DNA of 64,000 nt from Rhizobium giardinii bv. giardinii H152. Its GTDB lineage: Bacteria; Pseudomonadota; Alphaproteobacteria; Rhizobiales; Rhizobiaceae. Positions 8,934-17,694 of this stretch are shown piece by piece. The stretch is taken from contig NZ_KB902691.1 of NCBI RefSeq assembly GCF_000379605.1, positions 125,056 through 189,055 on the forward strand, in the 5' to 3' direction. The translations under genes were made by a program, and so were the position numbers. The first letter of the stretch is position 1; every line of letters starts with the position of its first letter. Below the pieces are notes generated by a model that saw only the letters and a list, made by a program, of their open reading frames with translations, had not been told where the DNA came from and did no database searches.

Positions 8934-9713
8934 ATGCTTCCCGATTTTCAGTTCTATGCCATCGCCATTCCCGCGGTTCTGCTTGTCGGCTTCAGCAAGG
9001 GAGGAATGGGCGAAGCGCTGTCCCTGATGGGCGTGCCCCTCCTGTCGCTCGCCGTTTCTCCGGTCCAGGCGGCAGCGCTGCTGTTGCCGATCCTGATCGC
9101 CATGGACCTCGTCTCGCTGTGGATGTGGCGCCAACATGGCGATACCAAGACGCTGACGATGCTGCTGCCCGGCGCGCTTGTCGGCATCGCTGTCGGCTGG
9201 GCGACCTCGGCCTATGTGCCGCGCGATGCGCTGAGGCTGATCATCGGCGTCATCACCATCCTGTTCGTGCTGCGTTATGCTTACAACGTGTGGCGCGCCC
9301 GGCGCGGCATCGTCATTCCGGCCAAGCCGCATCGGTCGCTGCAGGCGAGCTTTCTCGGTTCCTTTGCCGGTTATGGCAGCTTCGTCGCCCATGCCGGCGG
9401 TCCGCCCTTCCAGATCTACGCCCTGCCGCTGAAGCTGCAGCCACGCGAATATACCGGCACCATGGTGCGCTTTTTCGCCATCCTCAATGCCGTCAAGCTC
9501 ATCCCGTATTTCGCCCTCGGACAACTCGATCTCAGCAACCTGACGACGTCGATGACGCTTTTTCCGCTGGCTATGCTGGCAACGATGACCGGCGCCTGGG
9601 TCGTGCGGCGCATGCAGCCGCAAGTCTTCTATCCGTTCATGTATACGATGGCGTTCCTCGCGGGCCTGAAACTTGCTTATGACGGCCTGGTGGTGCTTGC
9701 CATGGGTTCGTAA
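8934..9713 (+). CDS. TauE/SafE family sulfite/organosulfonate exporter-like permease
   Basis: 259 residues, almost entirely hydrophobic, with about eight membrane helices. The family hallmark is the N-terminal GFSKGGMGEAL and its internal repeat FLGSFAGYGSFVAHAGGPPFQIYALPL. Family members move anions such as sulfite, sulfoacetate or related organic acids across the inner membrane; the substrate here is unknown. The start at MLPDF is preferred because the longer upstream reading frame is antisense to the thiE-like gene and not hydrophobic. It is divergent from thiE and has no obvious operon partner. Confidence 0.85.
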   Translation: MLPDFQFYAIAIPAVLLVGFSKGGMGEALSLMGVPLLSLAVSPVQAAALLLPILIAMDLVSLWMWRQHGDTKTLTMLLPGALVGIAVGWATSAYVPRDALRLIIGVITILFVLRYAYNVWRARRGIVIPAKPHRSLQASFLGSFAGYGSFVAHAGGPPFQIYALPLKLQPREYTGTMVRFFAILNAVKLIPYFALGQLDLSNLTTSMTLFPLAMLATMTGAWVVRRMQPQVFYPFMYTMAFLAGLKLAYDGLVVLAMGS

Positions 9714-9837
9714 GGCGCGCACTTACTTGGCGGCGGCTTACGGTTACACGCCCCGCTTGCATCCCGCAAAGCAAAATTCTTATGCCGCATTGCACAATTT
9801 GCTTGCCGAGCGGTTTGAATTCTCCTAGCTTTTGCGC

Positions 9838-10098
9838 ATGTCAAACACTGATCCCTTTGATGCAATCTCGGATCCGAACCGGCGCTATCTGCTGGAGGAA
9901 CTGCGGCGCGCGCCGCGGACAGTGAATGAACTCGCTGAAGGATTGCCGATCAGCCGCCCGGCCGTATCGCAGCATCTGAAGGCCCTGCTCGACTCAAACC
10001 TCGTCTCCGTTTCCGCCAGCGGCACGAAACGGATTTACGCGATCAACAAGCCCGGCTTCGACCGGGTCAATCTGTGGCTGGATCAGTTCTGGTCGTAA
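9838..10098 (+). CDS. ArsR-family winged-helix transcriptional regulator (short)
   Basis: 86 residues. The whole protein is a winged helix-turn-helix: MSNTDPFDAISDPNRRYLLEELRRAPRTVNELAEGLPISRPAVSQHLKALLDSNLVSVSASGTKRIYAIN. The DP.RR.LL...... and ISRPAVSQHLK.L wording is typical of ArsR regulators that follow the SRPBCC/AHSA1 type. No metal-binding cysteine motif (ELCVCDL) is present, so it is not a classical metal sensor. The ATG at 9838 is preferred over a TTG two codons upstream. The gap ahead holds an imperfect inverted repeat around GCAAAGCAAAATT (about 9767) and AATTTGCTTGC (about 9806), a possible operator. No partner gene follows. Confidence 0.85.
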   Translation: MSNTDPFDAISDPNRRYLLEELRRAPRTVNELAEGLPISRPAVSQHLKALLDSNLVSVSASGTKRIYAINKPGFDRVNLWLDQFWS

Positions 10099-10289
10099 TT
10101 GTTGTGACCTCGAAAGGTCAGACATCGGGAAACTCGGTACCACGGTACTCTGGCGAACGTCATGTCCGCGCGGAACGCGTTCCGTCTCTCAACAGCGCTG
10201 CAACCGGATTTGCGAAATTCATTTCGTCTTTCGGATGGGTTTCTCGCGCTGGAACAAAAGTTTCCCGATGAATGAGATTGCTTACCTAA

Positions 10290-10463
10290 TCAGTGAGAGG
10301 AAGACCGAATCTTTTCGATTTCGTCTTTCAAGCGCAGCTTCCGACGCTTGATGTCGGCAATGTGCTGGTCCTGGACCGAGGGCTGCAGGAGAGCAGTGTG
10401 GAGCTCCTGCTCCAGAACACCATGTTTTTTCTCAAGCGTTGCAAGATGAGCCTCAATGGTCAT
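10290..10463 (-). CDS. DUF465 (YdcH-like) small protein
   Basis: 57 residues: MTIEAHLATLEKKHGVLEQELHTALLQPSVQDQHIADIKRRKLRLKDEIEKIR. The pattern L..KH..L...L.......D...I...K...L.LKDEIE is the DUF465 signature: two helices that pair as a hairpin. The function is unknown. It is divergent from a second DUF465 gene 200 nt away, which has the same KR/KK-KL-KDKI core. The start with MTIEAH fits the family; an upstream in-frame ATG would add nine unlikely residues. Confidence 0.85.
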   Translation of the reverse strand: MTIEAHLATLEKKHGVLEQELHTALLQPSVQDQHIADIKRRKLRLKDEIEKIRSSSH

Positions 10464-10671
10464 GTGGCAGTCCCTTCCTTTTGCTTGCACCCGGCGGGGG
10501 AATGCCGGATGTTCGACGTTAACCGAGTTAATGTGCCATGCTATTTTTCATTTGTCGAAGGCGAAATCGTGGCGAAGGATAACTTCCCGTTACCAACAAT
10601 TCTGTGCTAGAGCGACGCTCGATTTGATGCGGATAGCAGACGATGCTGCCGGCGCCGACGGGGAAGATTGC

Positions 10672-10875
10672 ATGCCAGATCAGGACCAGGCCGAACTCAG
10701 ACTGAGCGTAGCGCGGCTGCGGCAGGAACACGAAGATTACGATGTCGCGATCAATGCCATGATCCAGACAGGCTGCGATGCGCTGCGCATCCAGCGGATG
10801 AAAAAGAAGAAACTGATCATCAAGGACAAGATCACCAAGATCGAGGACCAGATCATTCCCGACATCATCGCCTGA
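10672..10875 (+). CDS. DUF465 (YdcH-like) small protein, second copy
   Basis: 67 residues: MPDQDQAELRLSVARLRQEHEDYDVAINAMIQTGCDALRIQRMKKKKLIIKDKITKIEDQIIPDIIA. The L..L..EH.D.D.AI..M...G.D...I.R.KK.KL..KD.I..IE..IIPDIIA pattern is diagnostic for the alphaproteobacterial DUF465 subgroup that sits just upstream of purE. An alternative ATG at 10627 would give 15 more residues; I prefer 10672 because the family begins near MPDQ. It may be co-transcribed with purEK (42-nt gap). The function is unknown. Confidence 0.85.
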   Translation: MPDQDQAELRLSVARLRQEHEDYDVAINAMIQTGCDALRIQRMKKKKLIIKDKITKIEDQIIPDIIA

Positions 10876-10917
10876 ACCGGCTCGGGATTTCGGCCTCACA
10901 ACATCGGAACGAAGAAC

Positions 10918-11418
10918 GTGACGAAAGCATCCCCCCCTCCCGTCGCCATCATCATGGGAAGCCAGTCCGACTGGGAGACGATGAAGAACGCCGCCGACAC
11001 GCTCGATGCGCTCGACATCGCCTATGATGCCCGCATCGTCTCGGCCCACCGCACGGTCGACCGGTTGATCAATTTTGCCAGGGGTGCGCGCGACGAAGGC
11101 TTCAAGGTGATCATCGCCGGCGCCGGCGGTGCCGCCCACCTGCCTGGAATGACAGCTGCAATGACGGCACTGCCGGTATTCGGCGTGCCCGTTCAGTCCA
11201 AGGCGCTCTCCGGTCAGGACAGCCTTCTTTCGATCGTCCAGATGCCGGCCGGCATCCCGGTCGGTACGCTGGCGATCGGCCGCGCCGGCGCCGTCAACGC
11301 GGCCCTTCTTGCTGCGGCCGTCCTGGCGCTCAGCGATCCCGACCTTGCTGACCGCCTTGACGACTGGCGCGAACAGCAGAGCGCCGCGGTTGCCGAATAT
11401 CCCGTGGATCAGGCATGA
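10918..11418 (+). CDS. purE: N5-carboxyaminoimidazole ribonucleotide mutase
   Basis: 166 residues, class I PurE. It moves the carboxyl group of N5-CAIR to C4 in purine synthesis. The opening [26 protein letters not shown], the catalytic-loop histidine in [10 protein letters not shown] and the [26 protein letters not shown] core are unmistakable. The start is GTG. It overlaps purK by ATGA at 11415-11418, so the two are translationally coupled, as expected because PurK makes the PurE substrate. Confidence 0.97.
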   Translation: MTKASPPPVAIIMGSQSDWETMKNAADTLDALDIAYDARIVSAHRTVDRLINFARGARDEGFKVIIAGAGGAAHLPGMTAAMTALPVFGVPVQSKALSGQDSLLSIVQMPAGIPVGTLAIGRAGAVNAALLAAAVLALSDPDLADRLDDWREQQSAAVAEYPVDQA

Positions 11419-12464
11419 ACACGATCGGCATCATCGGTGGCGGCCAGCTCGGCCGCATGCTTGCCATGGCTGCCGCCCGGCTCAATTTCCGCACCGTCAT
11501 CCTCGAGCCGCAGGCCGACTGTCCGGCCGCACAGGTCGCCAGCAGCCAGATCGTCGCCAATTACGACGATGAAACCGCGCTGGTGAAACTCGCGGAAGTC
11601 TGCGACGTCGTCACCTACGAGTTCGAGAACGTTCCGGTCGCCGCAGCCGACCTGCTTGCGCGCTCGCTCCCCGTCTACCCTCCGCCCAAGGCGCTGGAAG
11701 TGTCGCAGGACCGGGTGACGGAAAAACAGTTCCTCAACGGCTGCGGCATTGCGACCGCGCGTTTTCACGCCATCGACAGCCAGGATGACCTCGAACGGGC
11801 ACTCGCCGATTTCTCCGGCGTCGGCGTTTTGAAGACCCGGCGCCTCGGTTATGACGGTAAGGGCCAGCGCGTCTTTCGCGGCGCGAGCGACAGCGCCACA
11901 GGCGCCTACGTGGCGCTTGGCAACGTGCCGCTCATCCTCGAAAGCTTCGTCGCATTCGAGCGGGAGATATCCATTATTGCTGCGCGCAGCATCGATGGGG
12001 CGATCGCCTGTTTCGATCCGGCCGAGAACGTCCATCGCAACGGCATTCTTCACACATCCACGGTTCCGGCCTCCGTCGGTGAGGCGACCAGGGAAGCGGC
12101 ACGAGTTGCGGCAGGAACCATCCTCGAAGCGCTCGGCTATGTCGGGGTCGTCGGCGTGGAATTCTTCGTGCTCGCCGATGGCACGCCGATCGTCAACGAA
12201 ATCGCCCCCCGCGTCCACAATTCCGGCCACTGGACCGAGGCTGCCTGCGTGGTCTCCCAGTTCGAGCAGCATATCCGCGCGATCGCCGGATTGACGCTGT
12301 CCGATGGCGCCCGACATTCCGACTGCGTGATGCAGAACCTGATCGGCGACGATATCAACGACGTTCCGGAGTGGCTCGCCAAGCCGAACGCGCTGGTCCA
12401 TCTCTATGGCAAGTCCGAAGCCCGTCCGGGCCGCAAGATGGGCCATGTCACCTGGCTGATTTGA
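11415..12464 (+). CDS. purK: 5-(carboxyamino)imidazole ribonucleotide synthase
   Basis: 349 residues, ATP-grasp superfamily. It carboxylates AIR with bicarbonate and ATP to N5-CAIR, the substrate of the preceding PurE. The N-terminal pre-ATP-grasp fold reads [26 protein letters not shown]-grasp elements follow ([17 protein letters not shown], then [21 protein letters not shown]). The C-terminal metal-binding segment [20 protein letters not shown] is canonical. The start overlaps the purE stop. A stem-loop with CCACAGA/TCTGTGG arms follows the stop at about 12474-12517. Confidence 0.97.
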   Translation: MNTIGIIGGGQLGRMLAMAAARLNFRTVILEPQADCPAAQVASSQIVANYDDETALVKLAEVCDVVTYEFENVPVAAADLLARSLPVYPPPKALEVSQDRVTEKQFLNGCGIATARFHAIDSQDDLERALADFSGVGVLKTRRLGYDGKGQRVFRGASDSATGAYVALGNVPLILESFVAFEREISIIAARSIDGAIACFDPAENVHRNGILHTSTVPASVGEATREAARVAAGTILEALGYVGVVGVEFFVLADGTPIVNEIAPRVHNSGHWTEAACVVSQFEQHIRAIAGLTLSDGARHSDCVMQNLIGDDINDVPEWLAKPNALVHLYGKSEARPGRKMGHVTWLI

Positions 12465-12473
12465 TGATTTAAC

Positions 12474-12517
12474 CCACAGAAAAGCCGAAAGCCGGCGTTA
12501 AAACCGGCTCTCTGTGG
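12474..12517 (+). terminator. stem-loop after purK
   Basis: Outer arms CCACAGA and TCTGTGG enclose an inner AGCCGG/CCGGCT hairpin. There is no long U-tract after it, so termination efficiency is uncertain; the rpmJ promoter begins right at its end. Confidence 0.5.
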
Positions 12518-12546
12518 TTGACACCTTTGCGATGCCGGGTTATTTG
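12518..12546 (+). promoter_or_regulatory. predicted housekeeping promoter of rpmJ
   Basis: TTGACA at 12518-12523, a 17-nt spacer and TATTTG at 12541-12546. It lies just beyond the purK stem-loop and about 100 nt upstream of rpmJ. Confidence 0.6.
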
Positions 12547-12560
12547 CCTGCCACCCTAAG

Positions 12561-12594
12561 AGCGCGCTCGGCCCGAACGGTCTGCAAGCGCGCT
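12561..12594 (+). promoter_or_regulatory. GC hairpin with T-tract in the rpmJ leader
   Basis: Arms AGCGCGC (12561-12567) and GCGCGCT (12588-12594) are followed by TTTGATTGTT. It lies between the predicted promoter and the rpmJ start, so it could act as an attenuator or define a short leader RNA. It is not proven. Confidence 0.45.
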
Positions 12595-12648
12595 TTTGAT
12601 TGTTAAAGACCGGCGAATTCGGATTCGCCAAAACTGCGGATCAGAAAA

Positions 12649-12774
12649 ATGAAGATCAAAAATTCGCTCAAGTCGCTGAAGGCCCGCCATCGCGAAAACC
12701 GTCTGGTGCGCCGCAAGGGCCGCATCTACATCATCAACAAGCTGAACCCGCGCTTCAAGGCCCGTCAGGGCTGA
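12649..12774 (+). CDS. rpmJ: 50S ribosomal protein L36, cysteine-free type
   Basis: 41 residues: starts [19 protein letters not shown] and ends [11 protein letters not shown]36 is a small protein of the large ribosomal subunit that sits against 23S rRNA. Zinc-binding L36 has a CxxC...C...H ribbon; this copy has no cysteine at all, so it is the C-minus form usual in alphaproteobacteria and independent of zinc. It is too short for many gene finders but is certain from sequence. It stands alone rather than in a ribosomal operon. Confidence 0.95.
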   Translation: MKIKNSLKSLKARHRENRLVRRKGRIYIINKLNPRFKARQG

Positions 12775-12922
12775 TCCATTCTGCGGACCGGAGATCGTGG
12801 TTGCGGTCGGTCGGCGAATGGAATGAAAGCGCTTGAGCTCCCTCGTTGGGCTCATGCGGTTCATCGAATTGATGTCTCAAATTTGATTTGATCTTCGGCC
12901 ATGGCGGACTACCATATCTGTC

Positions 12923-13528
12923 ATGGCTAAACTCATGTCTGCTTTTTCGATTCTCGTGATTGCGCTTTCCGCGTCGATCACTGGCGCACCCGCTCTTCTT
13001 GCAGCAGACACTTCACAGGCTTCGGCGACATCGGAACTGGCGACGCCGAAGCAGCGGCTCGATGCGCTCTTTTCCGAACTGAAACGGGAACGCGACCCCG
13101 AAAAGGCACGCGAAATTTCCGATCGCATCCGCGGCGAATGGCGGGATTCCGGCAGCGCCTCCATCAATCTTTTGATGCAATGGGCAGCAAAAGCGCTCGA
13201 AGCTGATCGCAAGGCGAGCGCGCTCGATATCTTCGATCAGGTGATCTATCTTTCGCCGCAATATGTCGAGGGTTGGAACCAGCGCGCGACACTGCACTAC
13301 AGGATGGGCAACTATCGCAAGTCGATGTCGGACATCAACCAGGTGCTGGCGATCGAGCCCCGGCATTTCGGGGCGCTCGCCGGCATGGCGGCGATCCTCA
13401 CCGCGGCTGGCAAGGATGAACTGGCGCTGCGGGCCTGGGAACAGTTTCTCGAGATCTACCCTGCCGATCGCCAGGCACAGGAACAACTCGGTGACCTGGA
13501 AGAAAAGCTCGCCGGCAATCGCACGTAG
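12923..13528 (+). CDS. exported tetratricopeptide-repeat protein
   Basis: 201 residues. A signal peptide (MAKLMSAFSILVIALSASITGAPALLAAD) leads to a helical domain with about three TPR units: INLLMQWAAKALEADRKASALDIFDQVIYLSP, YVEGWNQRATLHYRMGNYRKSMSDINQVLAIEP and HFGALAGMAAILTAAGKDELALRAWEQFLEIYP. It is probably periplasmic, with a protein-binding role that cannot be specified. It is a conserved rhizobial gene beside rpmJ. Confidence 0.8.
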   Translation: MAKLMSAFSILVIALSASITGAPALLAADTSQASATSELATPKQRLDALFSELKRERDPEKAREISDRIRGEWRDSGSASINLLMQWAAKALEADRKASALDIFDQVIYLSPQYVEGWNQRATLHYRMGNYRKSMSDINQVLAIEPRHFGALAGMAAILTAAGKDELALRAWEQFLEIYPADRQAQEQLGDLEEKLAGNRT

Positions 13529-13686
13529 TTCTGCGCTTCTTTCATTTTTTAATGAGTAGACGATCCAGTTCGCAGGCCGAATCGACGTTTCACCATCAGG
13601 CGAAACCGCGAGCCACTCTTTCGTATCAGACGACAGTGAACCATCTGGTCGGTTGCGCATGCGCGCAAACCGCGAGAGATTGATTG

Positions 13687-14715
13687 ATGTCTTCAGCCTT
13701 CAGGAAAGCCATGCTGTTCGTCGCATCCGTGTTTCTCGCCCTGCTCGTGACGGGGTTCGGCTTCAGCGCCTATCAGGCAACCGGTTTCGAGAAGAGCAAT
13801 CCGAACAGGGGCGAGCGCTTGGACGTTGGCGGCTATCGGATGAACAGCGTCTACGTGCCGCGCCCGAACACCGCCGACTTGCCGACCCTTGTCTTCATTC
13901 ACGGCGCAAGCGCCAATCTGCGTGATCAGATGACCGCCTTCAGAAGCAGGCTCGAAGGGCGAGCCGATATGCTGTTTCTCGACCGTCCGGGGTTCGGCTT
14001 CTCCGACCGCAGCGGTCCGCAAAACGCCTATCCCGACGGCCAGGCCGATGCGATCGCGGCCCTGATGCGCAAGCGCGGCATCAGCAAGGCGATCATCGTC
14101 AGCCATTCCTTCGGCGGGGCGATCGCCGCGAGTTTCGCGCTGAACCACAAGGACATGGTCGCGGGCCTTCTCTTCCTCTCGCCCGCCACTCATCCCTGGC
14201 CGGGTGGCATCGAATGGTACTACGACGCTGCCAAGGCCCCGGTGTTCGGCTGGCTGTTTTCCTCCCTCGTCGCGCCACCCGTCGGCATGGCCCTGATCGA
14301 CAAGGCGACCAAAACCGTCTTCGAACCCAACGCGCGCCCGGACGACTACGTCGAGCAGACGGCTGCCTATCTGGCGCTCAGGCCGCGCTCCTTTCGCAAC
14401 AACGCCATCGATGTCGCCAATCTGCTGGACCATGTGAGACGGATGTCGCCGCGCTACAGGGAGATCAAGGCACCGGCCGTCATCATCACCGGCGACGCCG
14501 ACCGTATCGTCTATCCCGAAATCCATTCTGCCCAGTTGCACGAAGACATTGCGGGTTCGACGCTCCTGCGCATCCACAATCTCGGCCACAAACCGGATTA
14601 TGCCGCAACCGACGTGGTCATCGCGGCCCTCGAGACGCTGGCGGGAAAGACCCGCGACCTCGAAGGTGTGGTGCGCCGGGCGGAGGCCCGTATCGCCGGC
14701 GACAGGCCCCAATGA
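13687..14715 (+). CDS. alpha/beta hydrolase
   Basis: 342 residues. One N-terminal hydrophobic helix (about 9-30) would anchor it in the inner membrane. It precedes a complete alpha/beta-hydrolase fold: oxyanion region LVFIHGASANLRD, strand LFLDRPGFGFSDR, nucleophile elbow IIVSHSFGGAIAAS, acid in ITGDADRIVYPEIH and histidine in RIHNLGHKPDY. The C-terminal tail is acidic/basic and not part of the fold. The ATG at 13687 is chosen over a TTG one codon earlier. The substrate is unknown. It is convergent with pyk across a shared terminator. Confidence 0.85.
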   Translation: MSSAFRKAMLFVASVFLALLVTGFGFSAYQATGFEKSNPNRGERLDVGGYRMNSVYVPRPNTADLPTLVFIHGASANLRDQMTAFRSRLEGRADMLFLDRPGFGFSDRSGPQNAYPDGQADAIAALMRKRGISKAIIVSHSFGGAIAASFALNHKDMVAGLLFLSPATHPWPGGIEWYYDAAKAPVFGWLFSSLVAPPVGMALIDKATKTVFEPNARPDDYVEQTAAYLALRPRSFRNNAIDVANLLDHVRRMSPRYREIKAPAVIITGDADRIVYPEIHSAQLHEDIAGSTLLRIHNLGHKPDYAATDVVIAALETLAGKTRDLEGVVRRAEARIAGDRPQ

Positions 14716-14747
14716 AAACGCCGCGCCTCGATCGAGGGCGCGGCGTT
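14716..14747. terminator. bidirectional terminator between hydrolase and pyk
   Basis: AACGCCGCGCC ... GGCGCGGCGTT stem (14718-14746) with an inner CTCGATCGAG-like extension, and A residues on the left side. It can serve both convergent genes. Confidence 0.8.
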
Positions 14748-14770
14748 GGACAGGATCACAAAGCTGGTAT

Positions 14771-16210
14771 TCAGACGCCGCTGAGGCCGTCCGAACCGAT
14801 ATAGGCGATGCGCAGCATATTGGTGGCGCCGGGTGTTCCGAGCGGCACCCCGGCCGAAATGATCACGCGGTCGCCCGGCTTGCCGAAGCCTTCCGCCGCG
14901 ACGATGCGGCAGGCGCGGTTGACCATGTCGTCGAGATCGGTCGCGTCACTGGTAACGACGCTGTGCAGCCCCCAGACGACCGAAAGGCGGCGCGCCGTCT
15001 GGATGACCGGCGAAAGTGCGAGGACGGGAACCTGCGGACGCTCGCGCGCGGCTCGCAGGCCGGTCGTTCCGGACGAGGTGTAGCAGACGATGGCGGAGAG
15101 CTGCAGCGTCTCGGCTATCTGGTGGGCGGCCAGCGAAATCGCGTCGGCGCCGGTCGCTTCCGGCGGCGTACGCTGGGCATAGATGATGCCGGGATAATGC
15201 GGATCGCGTTCGACCGTGCTGGCGATCGACGCCATGGTCGTGACGGCTTCGACCGGATATTCACCCGAGGCCGATTCCGCCGACAGCATGATCGCGTCGG
15301 CACCTTCAAAGACCGCGGTCGCAACATCCGACACCTCGGCGCGGGTCGGGACCGGCGCGGAAATCATCGATTCCAGCATCTGGGTGGCGACGACGACAGG
15401 CTTGCCGGCGCGGCGACAGGCTCGGATCAACTGCTTCTGCAGACCCGGAACCGCTTCAAGCGGCATTTCCACGCCGAGGTCGCCACGAGCAACCATCAGC
15501 GCGTCGGAGAGCTCGATGATCTCGTCGATGCGCTCGATTGCCTGCGGCTTCTCGATCTTCGACATCAGGCCGACGCGGCCGCGCGAGACCTTGCGGACTT
15601 CGGACAGATCTTCCGGCCGCTGGATGAACGACAGGGCAACCCAGTCGACCTCGTCGGTCTCAAGCACCGCATCCAGATCGGCCCTGTCCTTCTCGGTCAG
15701 CGCGCCGACGCCGAGCAGCGTGTCTGGCAGGCTGACGCCCTTGCGGTCGGAAATCTTGGTGCCGGCGACGACGGTGCACACGATGCTCTTGCCATCGGTC
15801 TTGTCCGCCCGCAAATGCAGCTTGCCGTCGTCGATCAGCAGCCGGTGGCCAGGCTGGACGGCTTCGAGGATTTCCGGGTGCGGCAGGAAGACACGCGTGT
15901 TGTCGCCTGGCTCGTCCTTGTTGTCGAGCGTGAAAGTCTGACCCGGAACCAGATCGACCTTACCGGCCGCGAACTTGCCGACGCGCAGCTTCGGCCCCTG
16001 AAGGTCGGCGAGAATGCCGATCGGCCGGCCGCTGCGCTGCTCGACATTGCGGATACGCTGGATCAGCGTGCGCATCATGTCGTGGCTGGCATGGCTCATG
16101 TTGATCCGGAAAAGATCAGCCCCCGCCTCGTGCAGCTTCTGGATCATCTCTTCTTCGCTGGACGCAGGTCCAAGCGTGGCGAGGATTTTGACTTTTCTGT
16201 TCCGCTTCAT
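14771..16210 (-). CDS. pyk: pyruvate kinase
   Basis: 479 residues. It makes pyruvate and ATP from phosphoenolpyruvate. The start MKRNRKVKILATLGPASS, the substrate/K+ region RINMSHASHDM, the catalytic lysine region VGLMSKIEKPQAIERIDEI and the metal-binding MVARGDLGVEMPLEAVP are all intact, followed by the regulatory C-domain. A long upstream extension in the same frame was rejected because the family begins at MKRNRKVK. The ATG shares its A with the stop of the upstream DUF1036 gene (TGATG), implying translational coupling. Confidence 0.97.
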   Translation of the reverse strand: MKRNRKVKILATLGPASSEEEMIQKLHEAGADLFRINMSHASHDMMRTLIQRIRNVEQRSGRPIGILADLQGPKLRVGKFAAGKVDLVPGQTFTLDNKDEPGDNTRVFLPHPEILEAVQPGHRLLIDDGKLHLRADKTDGKSIVCTVVAGTKISDRKGVSLPDTLLGVGALTEKDRADLDAVLETDEVDWVALSFIQRPEDLSEVRKVSRGRVGLMSKIEKPQAIERIDEIIELSDALMVARGDLGVEMPLEAVPGLQKQLIRACRRAGKPVVVATQMLESMISAPVPTRAEVSDVATAVFEGADAIMLSAESASGEYPVEAVTTMASIASTVERDPHYPGIIYAQRTPPEATGADAISLAAHQIAETLQLSAIVCYTSSGTTGLRAARERPQVPVLALSPVIQTARRLSVVWGLHSVVTSDATDLDDMVNRACRIVAAEGFGKPGDRVIISAGVPLGTPGATNMLRIAYIGSDGLSGV

Positions 16211-16695
16211 CAGTTGTGGCTTTCCTGGGTCCCTGGAGTATCGGACAACTGAACCATCCAGCTCCCCTGACGCCCCGTGTCGTATTCCTTGAACCCCATC
16301 CGCTGGAAACCGCGGGCGAAGCAATCCTGCACGCCGGTGATCTTGAACTCGTTTTCGGCGACGCACATGTTGACGCCGCCCGTCCAGCGGCCGCCGCGGG
16401 CCGCATCCTCAGCGTAGAGGTAATAGTATCGTGATTGAAGTTCGCCCTGGATCAGGGTGGCGCAGGTGGTCGCGGGAACCTGCCACCAGCCTTCGGTGAT
16501 CCAGCCCTCCTTGGCCCGGTAGCCGATGGCCACGCCGACGAGATTCTGGGTGCCGTTGCAGACGCGGAACTCGGCCCGCGCTTCACTCGCCATCAGCACC
16601 GGCGAGAACGCCGCCAGAACGAAAAGAAGGCCGGCGCTCAAGGACCAGCTCCGGACGTTCAGCCTGGAAAGAGGATATCTGGACACGGTTTCCAA
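16210..16695 (-). CDS. DUF1036 family exported protein
   Basis: 161 residues. A signal peptide (cut near ASEARA-EF, about residue 42) precedes the DUF1036 domain: FRVCNGTQNLVGVAIGYRAKEGWITEGWWQVPATTCATLIQGELQSRYYYLYAEDA ... FCI-like NMCVAENEFKITGVQDCFARGF. Four mature-protein cysteines probably form disulfides in the periplasm. The function is unknown. The gene ends in a TGATG overlap with pyk, an arrangement that makes a small envelope protein the first cistron of the pyruvate kinase operon. Confidence 0.85.
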   Translation of the reverse strand: METVSRYPLSRLNVRSWSLSAGLLFVLAAFSPVLMASEARAEFRVCNGTQNLVGVAIGYRAKEGWITEGWWQVPATTCATLIQGELQSRYYYLYAEDAARGGRWTGGVNMCVAENEFKITGVQDCFARGFQRMGFKEYDTGRQGSWMVQLSDTPGTQESHN

Positions 16696-16878
16696 TGGGT
16701 CTCCATTGTGATTTGTCGTGGCACTTTCTTGCGACGGTGGGGCCGGAAAGTCAACGCGACTCTAATCGATTATATTCGGCTTTTTGTTGACTGAAATGAC
16801 ACAAATTCTCCTTTGCCTTGCGATAAGCGCCGCAGCATGCCATCAAATTTCGTCAAGCATGAATCGAGTTGATACTGT

Positions 16879-17673
16879 ATGCGGCAATCATCACCGTTCG
16901 AGATCATTGAGGGCAACAGTGCCGCCGGGCTGGCACTCTTGGCGGATCATGCCACCAACCTGCTGCCGCCGGAATACGGCAGGCTCGGCCTCCCCGAAAG
17001 CGCCTTCGAAAGACACATCGCCTACGATATCGGTGTCGAAGCCCTTGCCCGGCGGCTCGCGGCCCGGCTCGGCGTTCCCGCTGTCCTCAGCTGCTTTTCG
17101 CGGCTGCTGATCGATCCCAACCGGGGCGAGGACGATCCGACGCTGATCATGAAGATATCGGACGGCGCCATCGTTCCCGGCAACCATCCGATCTCGTCGG
17201 AAGAATGGGAAAGCCGCCTCAACCGCTTTCACCGGCCCTATCACCGTGCCGTCGCCGAGACCATCACGGCGGTCGGTGCGGCAAGCGGCAAGGCGCCGCT
17301 GGTGATTTCCCTTCATTCCTACACGCCGGCCTGGAAGGGCACGCCCCGTCCCTGGCATGCTGCCGTCCTCTGGGACAGCGATCCGCGCGCGGTCAACCCG
17401 CTGATCGAGGCTCTGGAGGCCTCGGGCGATGTTCTCGTCGGTAACAACGAGCCCTATGACGGCGCCCTGCGCGGCGACACGATGTTTCGCCATTGCATGG
17501 AAGCCGGCCTCGCCCATGCGCTGATCGAGGTTAGGCAGGACCTGATCGGCGACGAGATCGGCGTGGCGGAATGGGATGAGCGGCTGGGGCCGATCCTCGC
17601 CGGCTTGAACGAACGCCCTGAATTGCACGAAATCAGGCGATATCCTTCCCGCACCGGGCCGTATGCATCCTAA
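16879..17673 (+). CDS. N-formylglutamate amidohydrolase family protein
   Basis: 264 residues. The family cleaves N-formylglutamate to glutamate and formate (HutG-type) and adopts the zinc-peptidase fold of carboxypeptidase-like enzymes. Seen here are SAAGLALLADHATNLLPPEY (first zinc ligand region), FSRLLIDPNRGEDDPTL and VISLHSYTP (second histidine). There is no histidine-utilisation gene nearby, so its true substrate may differ. A distinct paralogue lies at 59.0-59.9 kb. It is followed by DUF1244 after 21 nt, a conserved rhizobial pairing. Confidence 0.85.
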   Translation: MRQSSPFEIIEGNSAAGLALLADHATNLLPPEYGRLGLPESAFERHIAYDIGVEALARRLAARLGVPAVLSCFSRLLIDPNRGEDDPTLIMKISDGAIVPGNHPISSEEWESRLNRFHRPYHRAVAETITAVGAASGKAPLVISLHSYTPAWKGTPRPWHAAVLWDSDPRAVNPLIEALEASGDVLVGNNEPYDGALRGDTMFRHCMEAGLAHALIEVRQDLIGDEIGVAEWDERLGPILAGLNERPELHEIRRYPSRTGPYAS

Positions 17674-17694
17674 CAGCGGCTGAAAGAGACGACG

